In this document: positions 54,740 through 63,874 of the stretch, piece after piece | Numbering within the stretch: position 1 is the stretch's first letter | How the letters are laid out: every line of letters starts with the position of its first letter | Source of the DNA: Vulcanisaeta souniana JCM 11219 | GTDB taxonomy: Archaea > Thermoproteota > Thermoprotei > Thermoproteales > Thermocladiaceae | Direction of reading: 5' to 3' | Assembly: GCF_026000775.1 (NCBI RefSeq) | Contig: NZ_AP026830.1 | Location: 891,056-955,055, forward strand | DNA length: 64,000 nucleotides | Made by a program: the position numbers and the translations under genes | The notes under the pieces: model-generated | Databases searched by the model: none | What the model was told of the DNA's origin: nothing | The model's input: the letters and a program-made list of their open reading frames with translations, nothing else

Positions 54740-54762
54740 ATTATTTAATCCCGCTTAAATTA
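54740..54762. promoter_or_regulatory. Overlapping divergent promoters
   Basis: TTATTTAATC (54741-54750) is about 28 nt before the plus-strand ATG at 54773, and TAATTTAAGCG (minus strand, 54752-54762) is 28 nt before the minus-strand ATG at 54729. The two TATA boxes lie side by side, so the two genes compete for or share the same control region. Confidence 0.5.
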
Positions 54763-54772
54763 GGTATCCCTG

Positions 54773-55936
54773 ATGCGTAGGTTGAGCTTTAAGTCCTCGA
54801 TAGCGTTGGTGGGCCAGGACCTGGTTCCTGTCAGGGATGCCGTCATTGATGTTGCAGACGGCGAAATAACGGGTATCGGTAAAACCCCAGGTAACGTAAA
54901 CATTATTGACCTGGGTAACGTAATATTAATGCCTCAATTAACCAATGCCCATGTACACGTACTTGATTACTTCCTAATGGGACTATACGGAAAATACTAC
55001 ATTGATGATGTTGTTGGCGCACCATATGGCCTGAAGTACTATTATCTACGAAGAATCAAACCAAACTCACTAAGAGTGGGATTGGCAAATGTCTTCCGTA
55101 GGATCAGGGATTATGGAGTTGGCTGTTTATTGACGATTATTGAGTACGGGGCTGTATTTACCGACATAGTCATCGAGGAGGCAAAGAGGGTAGGACTATG
55201 CATCGTTCCCCTGGCTGAGCCCAGCTCCTTCAGGGTTTATGTTAAACCTGAGGAGGAGGAGGATGTCGATGAGAGGTTTGAGGAGGAAGTAAGGCAATTC
55301 ACTGATAGGGGGTTTGGCATATCATTGATATCACCACTTAACTATTCAATGGCTGAATTAAGGCTTGCGTCTAAACTCACTGGCTCACGGGGAGGGTTAA
55401 TAAGTATCCACGTCTCAGAGACCGAGGACACCTACCTAGATGGAGACTTGAACAGGGCCCTAGGCACCCTAGTAACCGGTAACACCCTCTTTGTTCATTT
55501 AACGCAGTTAAATGATGATGACGTGATGAAACTGCCAATGCGACCTGTGGCTGTATGCCCATGGTCCAATATGGAATTCATAGGCAAGTTGCCGAAGATT
55601 GGAATAATGACAAAGAGGGGCTTAAGGCCTTTGCTTGGTACCGATAACGTTGCCCTGGTTGAACCTAATCCCTGGGAAGAAATGAAATTACTCAGGGTTA
55701 TTATGGCAGGTACTGAATTGAGACCCATCGAGATCCTTAAGATGGCTACTTCATGGGCTTGGTCATGGGGGCTTGGTTACGTAATAAGCGAGGGCGCCCA
55801 AATGAGGGGCTTAGCCATGCGAATTGGTTATGAGAATCTGAGTATGGATTATGTACATGATTATGTGGTGACCCGGATATCAACAAAGGACATTACTTAC
55901 ATGATTAATGGACAAGAAGTGATAGAAATTAAGTAA
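54773..55936 (+). CDS. Amidohydrolase-family deaminase
   Basis: A 387-residue metal hydrolase with NAHVHVLD (H60/H62), the later histidines in ISIHVSETED and LFVHLTQ, and the C-terminal metal Asp in LLGTDNVAL, in the order of cytosine deaminase/SsnA/TrzA-like enzymes. It probably hydrolyses an amino or chloro group on a purine- or pyrimidine-like ring. The substrate is unknown. It is divergent from the putative flavoprotein, sharing a control region. Confidence 0.78.
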   Translation: MRRLSFKSSIALVGQDLVPVRDAVIDVADGEITGIGKTPGNVNIIDLGNVILMPQLTNAHVHVLDYFLMGLYGKYYIDDVVGAPYGLKYYYLRRIKPNSLRVGLANVFRRIRDYGVGCLLTIIEYGAVFTDIVIEEAKRVGLCIVPLAEPSSFRVYVKPEEEEDVDERFEEEVRQFTDRGFGISLISPLNYSMAELRLASKLTGSRGGLISIHVSETEDTYLDGDLNRALGTLVTGNTLFVHLTQLNDDDVMKLPMRPVAVCPWSNMEFIGKLPKIGIMTKRGLRPLLGTDNVALVEPNPWEEMKLLRVIMAGTELRPIEILKMATSWAWSWGLGYVISEGAQMRGLAMRIGYENLSMDYVHDYVVTRISTKDITYMINGQEVIEIK

Positions 55937-56039
55937 TTCTCACAAAAGATAAATTTCCATTTTTGAACAATAATGAATGAAACATGGCTAGACTTAGGTT
56001 TAGGTTAATATGGGTGCTGAATGACGGAAACAGGAAGAG

Positions 56040-57782
56040 TTAAACCCAGATTCTAATTGGCTTTTTGATTAGTGTTCTCGTTTTTGGCGTCAGTATTGAT
56101 ACGGTGATGTTACTAAGTCCATTTAATTTTACATACTCTGACGAGTTAACAGGGATCTTAATGCCTTGCTCCATGTATGATTCAGGCATCTCAATCCCTA
56201 TTATTAAGTTAGCGTCTTTAAACCACCTATTACTGACCATGAGTTCTGTACGATTATCCTTCTGTTGTATCTTCATGGCCAGCGAATCAAGGGAATCATC
56301 CACCTTCTTTATGGTATAGTAGGCCCACTTGCCAACATGTTCAATGTTAACAAACTCAGCCCAGTAGTAATCACTATCCAGGGCCATTGCTAGGGACATC
56401 ATTAAATCCTCATCCTCACCGAAGACCTCCTCATAAATCCTCCACTTACTTATGGCTATTTGAACTATGGTCCAAAGCCTCGATTGAACATCGGCTCTTT
56501 CGGTAACCCACTTCGTGGGTGAACCCAGCCACGAGGTTGTTGGTATTTCCCTAACTTCCTCATTGGCTTCCTTAATTAATGTTGACGGCTTTATGGGCAT
56601 TATATAACCATCTGCCTTAGAGCGTGATAGATACATGAGTATTTTCTCAAGGAGTAGGGCTGCGTATGGATTTGGTGATGGTAATATCATCCAGTTTTCG
56701 CCATCTAGCGCCATCGTTATGGTGCCGTTTTTGGCGTAGTTGGCCCTCATCATAAGTTCAATTATTAATCTCCGCGCATTGACATCAGCTTCCTGCGCAT
56801 TACTCGCCTTATTTAATTGAAAACTCAATAAATCACTAAGTGCGGTGTCTCGGAAGAGTATTGCCAAGCAATCATGTCTATAAATCCTATAGAGTGAACC
56901 TCTATCCTTAATGTTCTCACCAAGGTGATAAACACCATCAAGTACCACATACTCAATGCCCTCGTTACACAGTATATCCCTCAACCTCTCAGAAAAGTAT
57001 AACTCGGGTAGCCACATGCCAATGGCCTTAATGCCCAGCACCTTCTTGGTGATCTCTTTCCCCATGCTCAATTCCCACCGGAGCAGTTCATTTATACCGT
57101 ATTTCTCAATTAGGTAGCCTGCTATTGGATGCGCAAGAAAACTTGTTAGTACCTCTATAACGCCGTCACTAGCCAACTTAGAGTAGGTATTAAGGGCCTC
57201 CTTGATTAGGACTGCCCGTGAGTCCCAGGGACCCATATACTCAATGGAGTCCTTACCCTCAATGAAGACCCCGTTGTTTATTAAATCGTTCCATTGCCAT
57301 AGTAGGCTTGGGCTTAGGTTATACGTTATGGAGACCCTGTACCTATTCACCAACCTAGCGTGTAATAGGTAAGGACCTACATCATAAAGTGGATAGAACT
57401 CTGGGGACCAGGTGTGTTGGAATGCCCAGGGTCCGTGATATACACCGTTGGGGTACTTATGGATCGGTTGATGGTTATGAAAGACCATGACGAACCTCAC
57501 GGGCGACTCCGGTCTCTCTGCTACGAGTATGGGTGTCTTGCTTTCAATTCCGCAGCACTTGGCGATTATTTCATAAACCCCACCTTCACTTAACCTTATG
57601 TAATCCACTATCTCTGACTCAGGGGGTATTACCTGCATCATTCTTTTTATTACTTCCCGCGAATCCTTGATTATCATTAGTTCTATGTCCTCCCCACCCA
57701 TTAGCCCCCTGGCTACTATGTTTATGGATATATCCTCATTGGGTTCATAAAGCACCTTATTTGTTGTTAACTCTATCGACAC
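56040..57782 (-). CDS. Glycoside hydrolase family 57 enzyme
   Basis: A 580-residue protein with an N-terminal beta-sandwich (1-90) and a GH57 catalytic (beta/alpha)7 barrel. Family regions are visible: HNHQP at 102-106, AHPI at 217-220, WLPE at 257-260 (nucleophile Glu260) and ALDGENW with Asp360 (acid/base). GH57 enzymes are alpha-amylases, pullulanases or branching enzymes; subtype cannot be told. No signal peptide, so it is likely cytosolic glucan metabolism. Start GTG 57782 lies 25 nt from a shared TATA box. Confidence 0.88.
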   Translation of the reverse strand: MSIELTTNKVLYEPNEDISINIVARGLMGGEDIELMIIKDSREVIKRMMQVIPPESEIVDYIRLSEGGVYEIIAKCCGIESKTPILVAERPESPVRFVMVFHNHQPIHKYPNGVYHGPWAFQHTWSPEFYPLYDVGPYLLHARLVNRYRVSITYNLSPSLLWQWNDLINNGVFIEGKDSIEYMGPWDSRAVLIKEALNTYSKLASDGVIEVLTSFLAHPIAGYLIEKYGINELLRWELSMGKEITKKVLGIKAIGMWLPELYFSERLRDILCNEGIEYVVLDGVYHLGENIKDRGSLYRIYRHDCLAILFRDTALSDLLSFQLNKASNAQEADVNARRLIIELMMRANYAKNGTITMALDGENWMILPSPNPYAALLLEKILMYLSRSKADGYIMPIKPSTLIKEANEEVREIPTTSWLGSPTKWVTERADVQSRLWTIVQIAISKWRIYEEVFGEDEDLMMSLAMALDSDYYWAEFVNIEHVGKWAYYTIKKVDDSLDSLAMKIQQKDNRTELMVSNRWFKDANLIIGIEMPESYMEQGIKIPVNSSEYVKLNGLSNITVSILTPKTRTLIKKPIRIWV

Positions 57783-57803
57783 TAATCCTCACTGTTAATT
57801 AAT

Positions 57804-57815
57804 GATTATATAAAT
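57804..57815. promoter_or_regulatory. Symmetric TATA box between GH57 and wHTH genes
   Basis: ATTATATAAATG can be read on both strands. On the minus strand it is 25 nt before the GTG of the GH57 gene. On the plus strand it overlaps the first possible start of the wHTH gene, which suggests that gene starts further downstream. Confidence 0.45.
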
Positions 57816-58134
57816 GCTTTTGATTTTTCAATTCTTAATAAATGATCCAAGAACAGAGAAATTTATTAATGAGAAAATTGATCAAAACTACTCTGTGGAA
57901 GTTGGTTACGAATCGAAGATAAGGAACATAATGCAGGCCCTTCACTCATTAGCTGCAATTGACAGGGAAAGGGCTGTTAAGCTTGATGATTTAGCCAGAA
58001 TAGTTGGCCTAAGGGTAGACGAGGTTCGGAGTATAGTCGATAGACTCAAGGTGCTCGGTTACGTAAACACAATCAATGACTCCGTACACCTAACCTCGAC
58101 TGCAATAATTAAATTAAGCAGTATATACTGCTAA
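57814..58134 (+). CDS. Winged-helix transcription regulator
   Basis: Up to 106 residues. The C-terminal 70 form a winged helix (LHSLAAIDRERAVKLDDLAR, IVGLRVDEVRSIVDRLKVLG, YVNTINDSVHLT). It stands between the divergent GH57 gene and a glycosyltransferase-like gene 4 bp downstream, so it probably controls this glucan cluster. The ATG at 57814 overlaps the TATA box; a later GTG (57895) or ATG is possible. Confidence 0.6.
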   Translation: MLLIFQFLINDPRTEKFINEKIDQNYSVEVGYESKIRNIMQALHSLAAIDRERAVKLDDLARIVGLRVDEVRSIVDRLKVLGYVNTINDSVHLTSTAIIKLSSIYC

Positions 58135-58138
58135 TCCC

Positions 58139-58753
58139 GTGGTTAAGGTACTCCATATTACCACTGAGTATCCGCCGCATAGAACCGTAGGATCATTAGC
58201 AATCCAAGTTAGGGATTTGGTGATCAAATTATCAAGTAATCACGAAATCTATCTGGTGCACCCGGCAGGTTTTGAGGGTAGTTACATGGATGGGAACATA
58301 CGCATATGTACGGTAATAGATAGGTGGTTCAGTGATGTTGTTGCCTACATGCATTTCCTACTCGTTGAAGTTCTGTCCAGGATACCATATGTGATACCTA
58401 GGGACATGGAGCTTATTCATGCCCATGACTGGATAGCCTCAGTGATAGCCAGGGTTATCTCCCAAAGGCTTAAGGTACCCTACATAGCCAGTGTATACTC
58501 AACTGAACCACTTAGATCCGGCAACGCCATGAACCTAATAAACCTAACAATAAGGGATTGGGAAAAATATGCCTTTTCCTCGGCAAATTACGCGATCGCT
58601 CACAATAGACCCACATATGAATCCCTGGGTAGGGATTATGGTATAAATGCCATGGAAGCAAAGTCAATTGATGATATTGAAGCGATATATAAAGATATCA
58701 GCCACCAACGCGTACATCATGGTCAGTCCGTCGTCAGTTCATCACGCACATAA
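58139..58753 (+). CDS. Glycogen synthase-type glycosyltransferase, N-terminal half only
   Basis: The 204-residue protein matches the N-terminal Rossmann domain of GT4/GT5 enzymes: VLHITTEYPPHRTVGSLAIQ at the start and LIHAHDWIASVIARVISQRL with VPYIASVYSTEP later. The C-terminal nucleotide-sugar-binding domain (KPEGLEP-type E7E motif) is absent, and no such sequence follows before the Sir2 gene. GTG start 4 bp after the wHTH gene. It may be a half-enzyme needing another subunit, or a truncated one. Confidence 0.68.
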   Translation: MVKVLHITTEYPPHRTVGSLAIQVRDLVIKLSSNHEIYLVHPAGFEGSYMDGNIRICTVIDRWFSDVVAYMHFLLVEVLSRIPYVIPRDMELIHAHDWIASVIARVISQRLKVPYIASVYSTEPLRSGNAMNLINLTIRDWEKYAFSSANYAIAHNRPTYESLGRDYGINAMEAKSIDDIEAIYKDISHQRVHHGQSVVSSSRT

Positions 58754-58809
58754 TGCCTAGCCTCTTATGGTATATAAATACCTAAAGCATTATAAATGCT
58801 TATTAAGTT

Positions 58810-59610
58810 ATGGCTAGAAACCATAAGTGGTTAATCATGAATGAGACACAGTGCAATAGTGAAAACGTAGAGAGGGCGGCGGATATCCTAGTAAATGCTC
58901 ATCATGCAATTGCCTTTACAGGCGCTGGAATCTCCACGGAGTCAGGCATACCTGACTTCAGGGGTCCTCAAGGGCTGTGGAGACAGTACAACCCGGAGAT
59001 CGCCACGATAGATTATTTCCTACAACACCCCAAGGAGTTCTGGTTGTTTTACAGGATGAGATTGAGTACGTTATTCACGGCAAAACCAAACAGGGCGCAT
59101 ATAGCACTGGCGGAACTTGAGAAAATGGGAATAATAAAGACCATAATCACGCAGAATATCGATGGTCTTCACCAGGCGGCTGGTTCTAATAATGTAATTG
59201 AGCTTCACGGCACCATGAGGAGAGCCGTATGCCTTGCATGCGGTCATACATACCCAATGGATGCAGTGATTAAGAAGATAGATAGTGGGCAAGTACCACC
59301 GCTCTGTGATGGATGCGGTGGTATTCTTAAGCCTGATACTGTATTGTTTGGTGAGTCCGTGAAGGATTTCGAAAGAGCCAGGGAGTTGGCTCTCATGAGC
59401 GATGCTGTTCTTGTGGTTGGTTCCTCACTATCTGTCTATCCAGCTGCATACATACCGTTGTTTGTTAAGGAGATGGGTGGCAAGGTGATCATAGTTAATA
59501 TGGAGCCCACGGAGCTTGATTATATAGCTGATGTGATTATTCAATGCAAGGCTGGGGATGCAATGTCACTACTACTCGATGCCGTTAAGAAAAAACTCAG
59601 TATGAAATGA
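58810..59610 (+). CDS. Sir2-family NAD-dependent protein deacylase
   Basis: A 266-residue sirtuin with all motifs: GAGISTESGIPDFRG (38-52), TQNIDGLHQAAG (115-125), catalytic His133 (ELHG) and a zinc ribbon C141-C144-C166-C169. It removes acyl groups from lysines using NAD; the archaeal target known best is the chromatin protein Alba. GGTATATAAATACC at 58769-58782 is a candidate TATA box. Confidence 0.9.
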   Translation: MARNHKWLIMNETQCNSENVERAADILVNAHHAIAFTGAGISTESGIPDFRGPQGLWRQYNPEIATIDYFLQHPKEFWLFYRMRLSTLFTAKPNRAHIALAELEKMGIIKTIITQNIDGLHQAAGSNNVIELHGTMRRAVCLACGHTYPMDAVIKKIDSGQVPPLCDGCGGILKPDTVLFGESVKDFERARELALMSDAVLVVGSSLSVYPAAYIPLFVKEMGGKVIIVNMEPTELDYIADVIIQCKAGDAMSLLLDAVKKKLSMK

Positions 59611-59690
59611 TAGTATTCTTGTAATACTTAGTTGGTGAAATAATGTATACGTAAACTTTATGTATACAGAGACATCATAATATTGATATA

Positions 59691-60869
59691 TTACTCTGGG
59701 ATTATTAGGGACCATATACCATTGCTCAATAAATCATCCAGTGGCATCTTGAAGTTAGTCTCCAGCGATTTATTAAATTCCTCGATATTATGTTTACCCA
59801 ACTTTAGTTCCATGTAAGTCATTGACTCTGCTATTTGAAGAGGTCTTCTCATGTAATCGCTCATTAAGTACCTGAAGTACCTTAGTCTCTTTCTTAGGTA
59901 GTCTTCGTCATTAAAGATCTCGTTAATGTTCAGGAGGGCATTAGTTAATTCCTCCTTAACCATGTCAATGCTTTTCTCGTTAATTGCAGATATGACTATT
60001 TGATAATAATATGCGTTAGGCAGGAAATCCCTATCTGCGTCTATTGCATACGTCAAGCCGCCTTTTCTGAACCTAGACAATAAGTATGAGCTAAGCCCAC
60101 TTACTAAATGGAAATCCAGTAATGATGACTTAACCATAGCCATATACGGATCCTGATTATTAAAATACCTGTACCAGGAATAAGATAAATAGGCGGAATC
60201 CACTGATTTTCTGATGACTATTGGCGCTCCCCTACCCATCGTTGGCGTCTTCTTGCGTTTTGATTTACCGCTCCATCCACTGAATATTTCAGTTATCTTA
60301 TTAGTTGGCATGCCTATAGGACCCCAAATACTAATTACAGTATTATCTGGCGTATAATATGACTCCAGGAAATCCATTAGGTCCTTAACCATTATAGAGG
60401 AAACACTTTCGTCAGTACCAATGACTGGGTCGCCATAGTCACTATCACCAAATAACGATTTAGGACCTAGGTCATAGATCAAGGTACCGGGATCATCATT
60501 CCTCATCTTAATTTCCGACAAAATTACCTGCCTCTCCTTCTCCAGGTCTTCACTATCTATTTTTCTATTACTAAGTAACCTATAGATTAGTCTCAGCAGG
60601 TTTTCTAGTTCACTTGGTATAATTTCGAACAAGTACATGGTTAATGTACGCTCAGTATAGGCATCAGATACACCACCCAGTCCCTCTATTTCTAGATCAA
60701 TGTTAGGATGAGCCCTGTAAACAACGTGCTCAGCGAAATGACTTATACCCCTCATGTTTTTGTCTTCGTATATCGAGCCGATACCAACACCAACGGCTAT
60801 ACCTACAGTGGGCGCCTCGGTCCTATTCATAATTAGCCTAAGTCCATTATCTAGGACGTGGTACTCCAT
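59691..60869 (-). CDS. M16-family zinc peptidase
   Basis: A protein of about 392 residues with the inverted zinc motif HFAEH (H44, E47, H48 from the chosen start) and the distal glutamate in VILSEIKMRNDDP, as in pitrilysin/PqqF-type peptidases. The second half is the inactive homologous domain. The frame is open to 60911, but a minus-strand CTGTTAAAATC box (60886-60897) supports the ATG at 60869. It lies just downstream of the tRNA-binding protein gene on the same strand. Confidence 0.82.
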   Translation of the reverse strand: MEYHVLDNGLRLIMNRTEAPTVGIAVGVGIGSIYEDKNMRGISHFAEHVVYRAHPNIDLEIEGLGGVSDAYTERTLTMYLFEIIPSELENLLRLIYRLLSNRKIDSEDLEKERQVILSEIKMRNDDPGTLIYDLGPKSLFGDSDYGDPVIGTDESVSSIMVKDLMDFLESYYTPDNTVISIWGPIGMPTNKITEIFSGWSGKSKRKKTPTMGRGAPIVIRKSVDSAYLSYSWYRYFNNQDPYMAMVKSSLLDFHLVSGLSSYLLSRFRKGGLTYAIDADRDFLPNAYYYQIVISAINEKSIDMVKEELTNALLNINEIFNDEDYLRKRLRYFRYLMSDYMRRPLQIAESMTYMELKLGKHNIEEFNKSLETNFKMPLDDLLSNGIWSLIIPE

Positions 60870-60918
60870 TACTACCCAGGGTTTCGATTTTAACAGGAAC
60901 TTAAAAGACAAATGCCCC

Positions 60919-61275
60919 TTAGCAAACCCTCTTGCCTATTTGTTCGTCCTGTGGCTTATCGATTGTTATTATAGTGGGGTTCTTCTCATCACATGATGCA
61001 AGTATCATCCCCTGGCTATCATAACCAAAGATCTTCCTGTTCTCCAGGTTAGCCACAACCACAACGTACTTATTAATTAAGTCCTCAGGTTTGTAGAACT
61101 CGGCAAGCCCAGTAATTATTTGCCTCCTCTCATCACCTATGTCAACAACTAGTCTTAGGAGCTTCTTTGATCCCTGAATCCTCTCTGCATGTATCACCTT
61201 ACCAACCTTAAGCACGACTTTTTCAAAATCTGCCCTTGTTATTATTTCTGCGGACACAGTACTCACCTCAAGCAC
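60919..61275 (-). CDS. tRNA-binding OB-fold protein (MetRS beta subunit type)
   Basis: A 118-residue protein with the EMAP/Trbp111 OB fold: FEKVVLKVGKVIHAERIQGS, LLRLVVDIGDERRQIITGLA, YVVVVANLENRKIFGYDSQGMILA. This module binds the outer corner of tRNA and in archaea is often a separate beta subunit of methionyl-tRNA synthetase. No MetRS catalytic gene is in the window. Start is a GTG at 61275. Confidence 0.82.
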   Translation of the reverse strand: MLEVSTVSAEIITRADFEKVVLKVGKVIHAERIQGSKKLLRLVVDIGDERRQIITGLAEFYKPEDLINKYVVVVANLENRKIFGYDSQGMILASCDEKNPTIITIDKPQDEQIGKRVC

Positions 61276-61336
61276 TCACTATTAAATATTGAGGCACATG
61301 CTAAACACTTATTAGTGGGTCTCTGAATTAATAAAT

Positions 61337-61855
61337 GTGGTTAAGAGATACTTCCTCAGCAATAAGGACATTAAGGAGCTAAGCAATGCAGTGGGTGAGT
61401 TAGGGTCATTGTTCAGGAATGCCAAGAAGGTCGAGGTTTATGAATTAAACGAGGCGGTCACCGTGTACATAATAGATGATAAACCACTCGTGGCTAAACT
61501 AATGATAAAAATGGACACAGGCACAAAGGAATACATAATACCACTACTAACATACTTCTACATCAACCCAGCCTATATGCCTAATTATCCAGTGATTACT
61601 GTCGATGATGGCGCAGTGCCCCACATCGTCAACGGAGCTGATGTAATGAGACCAGGCATTAAGGAGATCAGTGGTAACTTCAATACCGGTGATGTATTAC
61701 TAATAAGGGACCTAAAGGGCAGATACATAGCCATTGGAGTATCGTTAATGTCGGTAGATGAAATGAGAAACACAACTAAGGGTAAGGTCATTAAGGTAAT
61801 ACATCATCTTAATGATAAACTGTGGAGTCTCGCAAAGGAATTAATCAAGCAATAG
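61337..61855 (+). CDS. PUA-domain RNA-binding protein (MCT-1/Tma20-like)
   Basis: A 172-residue protein with an N-terminal pre-PUA domain and a C-terminal PUA domain (PVITVDDGAVPHIVNGADVM, RPGIKEI, DVLLIRDLKGRYIAIGVSLM). The layout is that of archaeal relatives of the translation factors MCT-1/Tma20 and of tRNA-modifying enzymes. It probably binds tRNA or the ribosome. The start is the GTG at 61337; the ATG two bases earlier is in another frame. Confidence 0.8.
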   Translation: MVKRYFLSNKDIKELSNAVGELGSLFRNAKKVEVYELNEAVTVYIIDDKPLVAKLMIKMDTGTKEYIIPLLTYFYINPAYMPNYPVITVDDGAVPHIVNGADVMRPGIKEISGNFNTGDVLLIRDLKGRYIAIGVSLMSVDEMRNTTKGKVIKVIHHLNDKLWSLAKELIKQ

Positions 61856-62172
61856 AATCGAATTAGTCGCTTAACCTTCTATTCTCTTTAGAGGAATCTA
61901 AGGCGTTTCCTCATCATGGGTTTTTAATTATTGGAGCGCCTATACCTACATGCATCCATGGTGCGTGCTTGTTCCCACGGTTAATTTACCCAAGTGATCA
62001 TTGTTTTAGTGATTACGTTCAATTATTAATTAATATATCTACGACTGATCCTCAGTTGATCTATGGGTATTGATCTAAACGAGAAGGTTATAATTAATTT
62101 GGCCTTTTCCCAGCCCAGAAGGGGTGAGGCCTGTTAGTTTTTGCCACCTTACTATTTAGTTGTTCTTAATTT
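61856..62172. other. Intergenic stretch with a terminator-like hairpin
   Basis: Bases 62101-62131 form GGCCT...AGGCC with inner CCC/GGG pairing, followed by TGTTAGTTTTTG, resembling a stem plus T-run. A short frame (62064-62138, MGIDLNEKVIINLAFSQPRR) covers the same place and may be gene debris. Nothing else is supported. Confidence 0.35.
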
Positions 62173-63735
62173 TTACAGTTTATTAATTATAAAGTATTCA
62201 TTTATAATATTGTTAATATTATTTATGTTATGCAAATCAATATTAATTATTTTTGATGGTATTGGTATTTCTAGGTAGTCCTCCTCCAGTAATCTTGTCC
62301 ATGTTTGTGATATTTTCCTACCGAATACAGTCAGTATTTCCCTGAATATTGTTGAGTTGTACCAGGCCACGATCATTGGGTTATCAGTTCTTATTATGTA
62401 GAAGTTCTTTGAGGCGCATAGGGGCTTGCTGCTGTAGTTGGCGATTATCTTGTGCCTTGCTAGGTCCACCTTATCGTGGATGAACACATGACCGAAGGGC
62501 ATCTTAGACCTTAACTGCATCCACACATGCCGGTACCACTTATTGCCGAACTTCAGGGCTGGCACTTTCAACTCCTCACCCCACTTAACATACCTTAGCG
62601 CGTCACCGCCTGGCTCATCGCTTATAGCGAACACGTAAAACCCAGGGTCCCGAATTAAGACCTCATCCTCGTAATACTCAGGTCTCCTAAGGCACGGTAT
62701 CAAGTGTCTCCTTGGTAGCTCCAACTGCTCATTGTTATTGGCAATAACCACGTAGTCGCGGGACTCCTCAATAATCCTCCAGTACCTATTCGGTATGAAG
62801 AAGAAGTCTGGGCCGTACATCTCAACGCCCCTGACTATTTCGTGTCTCCCTAGGTAACGTAGTAAACCGTTATCTAGAGCTTCCTCGATTATTGAAATAA
62901 GCCTACTTGCTCTATCATAATTAAATAAACTAAGCCAATTCCTATCTGCAAAGGCAGGTAACTTATGTAGCTTCACAGTCCCTATCCTTCTTAAGCTTCC
63001 TTCATAATAGTAAATATTCGTCTCAATGCCTGAGCTATCAATGAAGCTTAATAATCCGTCTCTCTTTTTAATGAAGATTATTAATTCCTTAAAGCCACTA
63101 CCATCGCTAAACGATGGTCCCATCCTATTCTCCACAAGACCAATCACGTCATACCTCAACTTCAACAACCTCTTCACGCCCTCACCCTGCTCCGTGTAAA
63201 AGGTGGACGCTGGTATCACTAGGATTGCATAACCACCATCCCTGAGCACGTGGTCTATTAGGAAGAAGGATAGGACGTGAAGACCCGGGTCCCTTCTAAC
63301 AATGAGTTTTCCGTAACCCATCGAGTCCATCATACTCAGTAACTCATCCCTATTACGCACGAGGTGCCACCTAACGAAGGGTGGGTTCGTAACAATGACA
63401 TCGGCCTTATACCTCCATGCGACCTTAAACGCATCGCCGCAAATAACCTCGACATCGCTGTAGAGCGAGGATAAAATCCTACGGGTTAACTCGCAAGGGC
63501 CTTCATTAATCTCTATTGCCACGACCTTCCTGGGCTTAACAAGGTCATTAATAGCTGATAGGGTAACCCCTGAACCTGCGAAGGGATCCATAATGACACC
63601 CCTCCTATACTCCCCACCCAATTCCTGAAGAAAGTCCCTAATTACGGCTAGGCCGTCACGGTTCGTGTAATACGACGAAGTACCCTTCCTATCCACAGTC
63701 CTCTGAACCTCATATTGCCCATCAATCAAATACAT
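62173..63735 (-). CDS. N6-adenine DNA methyltransferase, stand-alone
   Basis: A protein of about 520 residues with motif I MDPFAGSG (50-57), the acidic strand KVVAIEINEG, GDAF for the third strand and the catalytic NPPF (118-121), all typical of N6-adenine methylases in the gamma order. The C-terminal 200 residues look like a target-recognition domain (CLRRPEYY, VWMQLRSKMPFGHVF, ARHKIIANYSSKP). No restriction endonuclease motif or neighbouring nuclease gene is visible. It could be an orphan or type IIG-derived methylase. The ATG at 63735 is preferred over the TTG at 63738. Confidence 0.8.
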   Translation of the reverse strand: MYLIDGQYEVQRTVDRKGTSSYYTNRDGLAVIRDFLQELGGEYRRGVIMDPFAGSGVTLSAINDLVKPRKVVAIEINEGPCELTRRILSSLYSDVEVICGDAFKVAWRYKADVIVTNPPFVRWHLVRNRDELLSMMDSMGYGKLIVRRDPGLHVLSFFLIDHVLRDGGYAILVIPASTFYTEQGEGVKRLLKLRYDVIGLVENRMGPSFSDGSGFKELIIFIKKRDGLLSFIDSSGIETNIYYYEGSLRRIGTVKLHKLPAFADRNWLSLFNYDRASRLISIIEEALDNGLLRYLGRHEIVRGVEMYGPDFFFIPNRYWRIIEESRDYVVIANNNEQLELPRRHLIPCLRRPEYYEDEVLIRDPGFYVFAISDEPGGDALRYVKWGEELKVPALKFGNKWYRHVWMQLRSKMPFGHVFIHDKVDLARHKIIANYSSKPLCASKNFYIIRTDNPMIVAWYNSTIFREILTVFGRKISQTWTRLLEEDYLEIPIPSKIINIDLHNINNINNIINEYFIINKL

Positions 63736-63805
63736 CAATCCACCCCATCCTCAGTTTTCCATAAAATCCTTAGGTTTAGTTTTATAGTTACATTGTATTT
63801 AAAGT

Positions 63806-63835
63806 CCATCCTTTAGGGCGTAATGGGGTCAGGGT
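63806..63835 (+). mobile_element. IS200/IS605-type end-like sequence
   Basis: CATCCTTTAGGGCGTAATGG followed by GGTCAGG resembles the conserved 3' scaffold of IS200/IS605 elements, of which a better copy is at 27018-27050. The stem is imperfect (CATCC...GGGCG) and no transposase is attached. This is a weak relic call. Confidence 0.28.
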
Positions 63836-63874
63836 AAAAATCTATTGAAATGAATTAACTCCATAACCTAGGCC

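Noticed and set aside
55973-56039. Tiny frames (12 and 19 codons) after the amidohydrolase gene
   Set aside because: Too short, in conflicting frames and without a convincing promoter.
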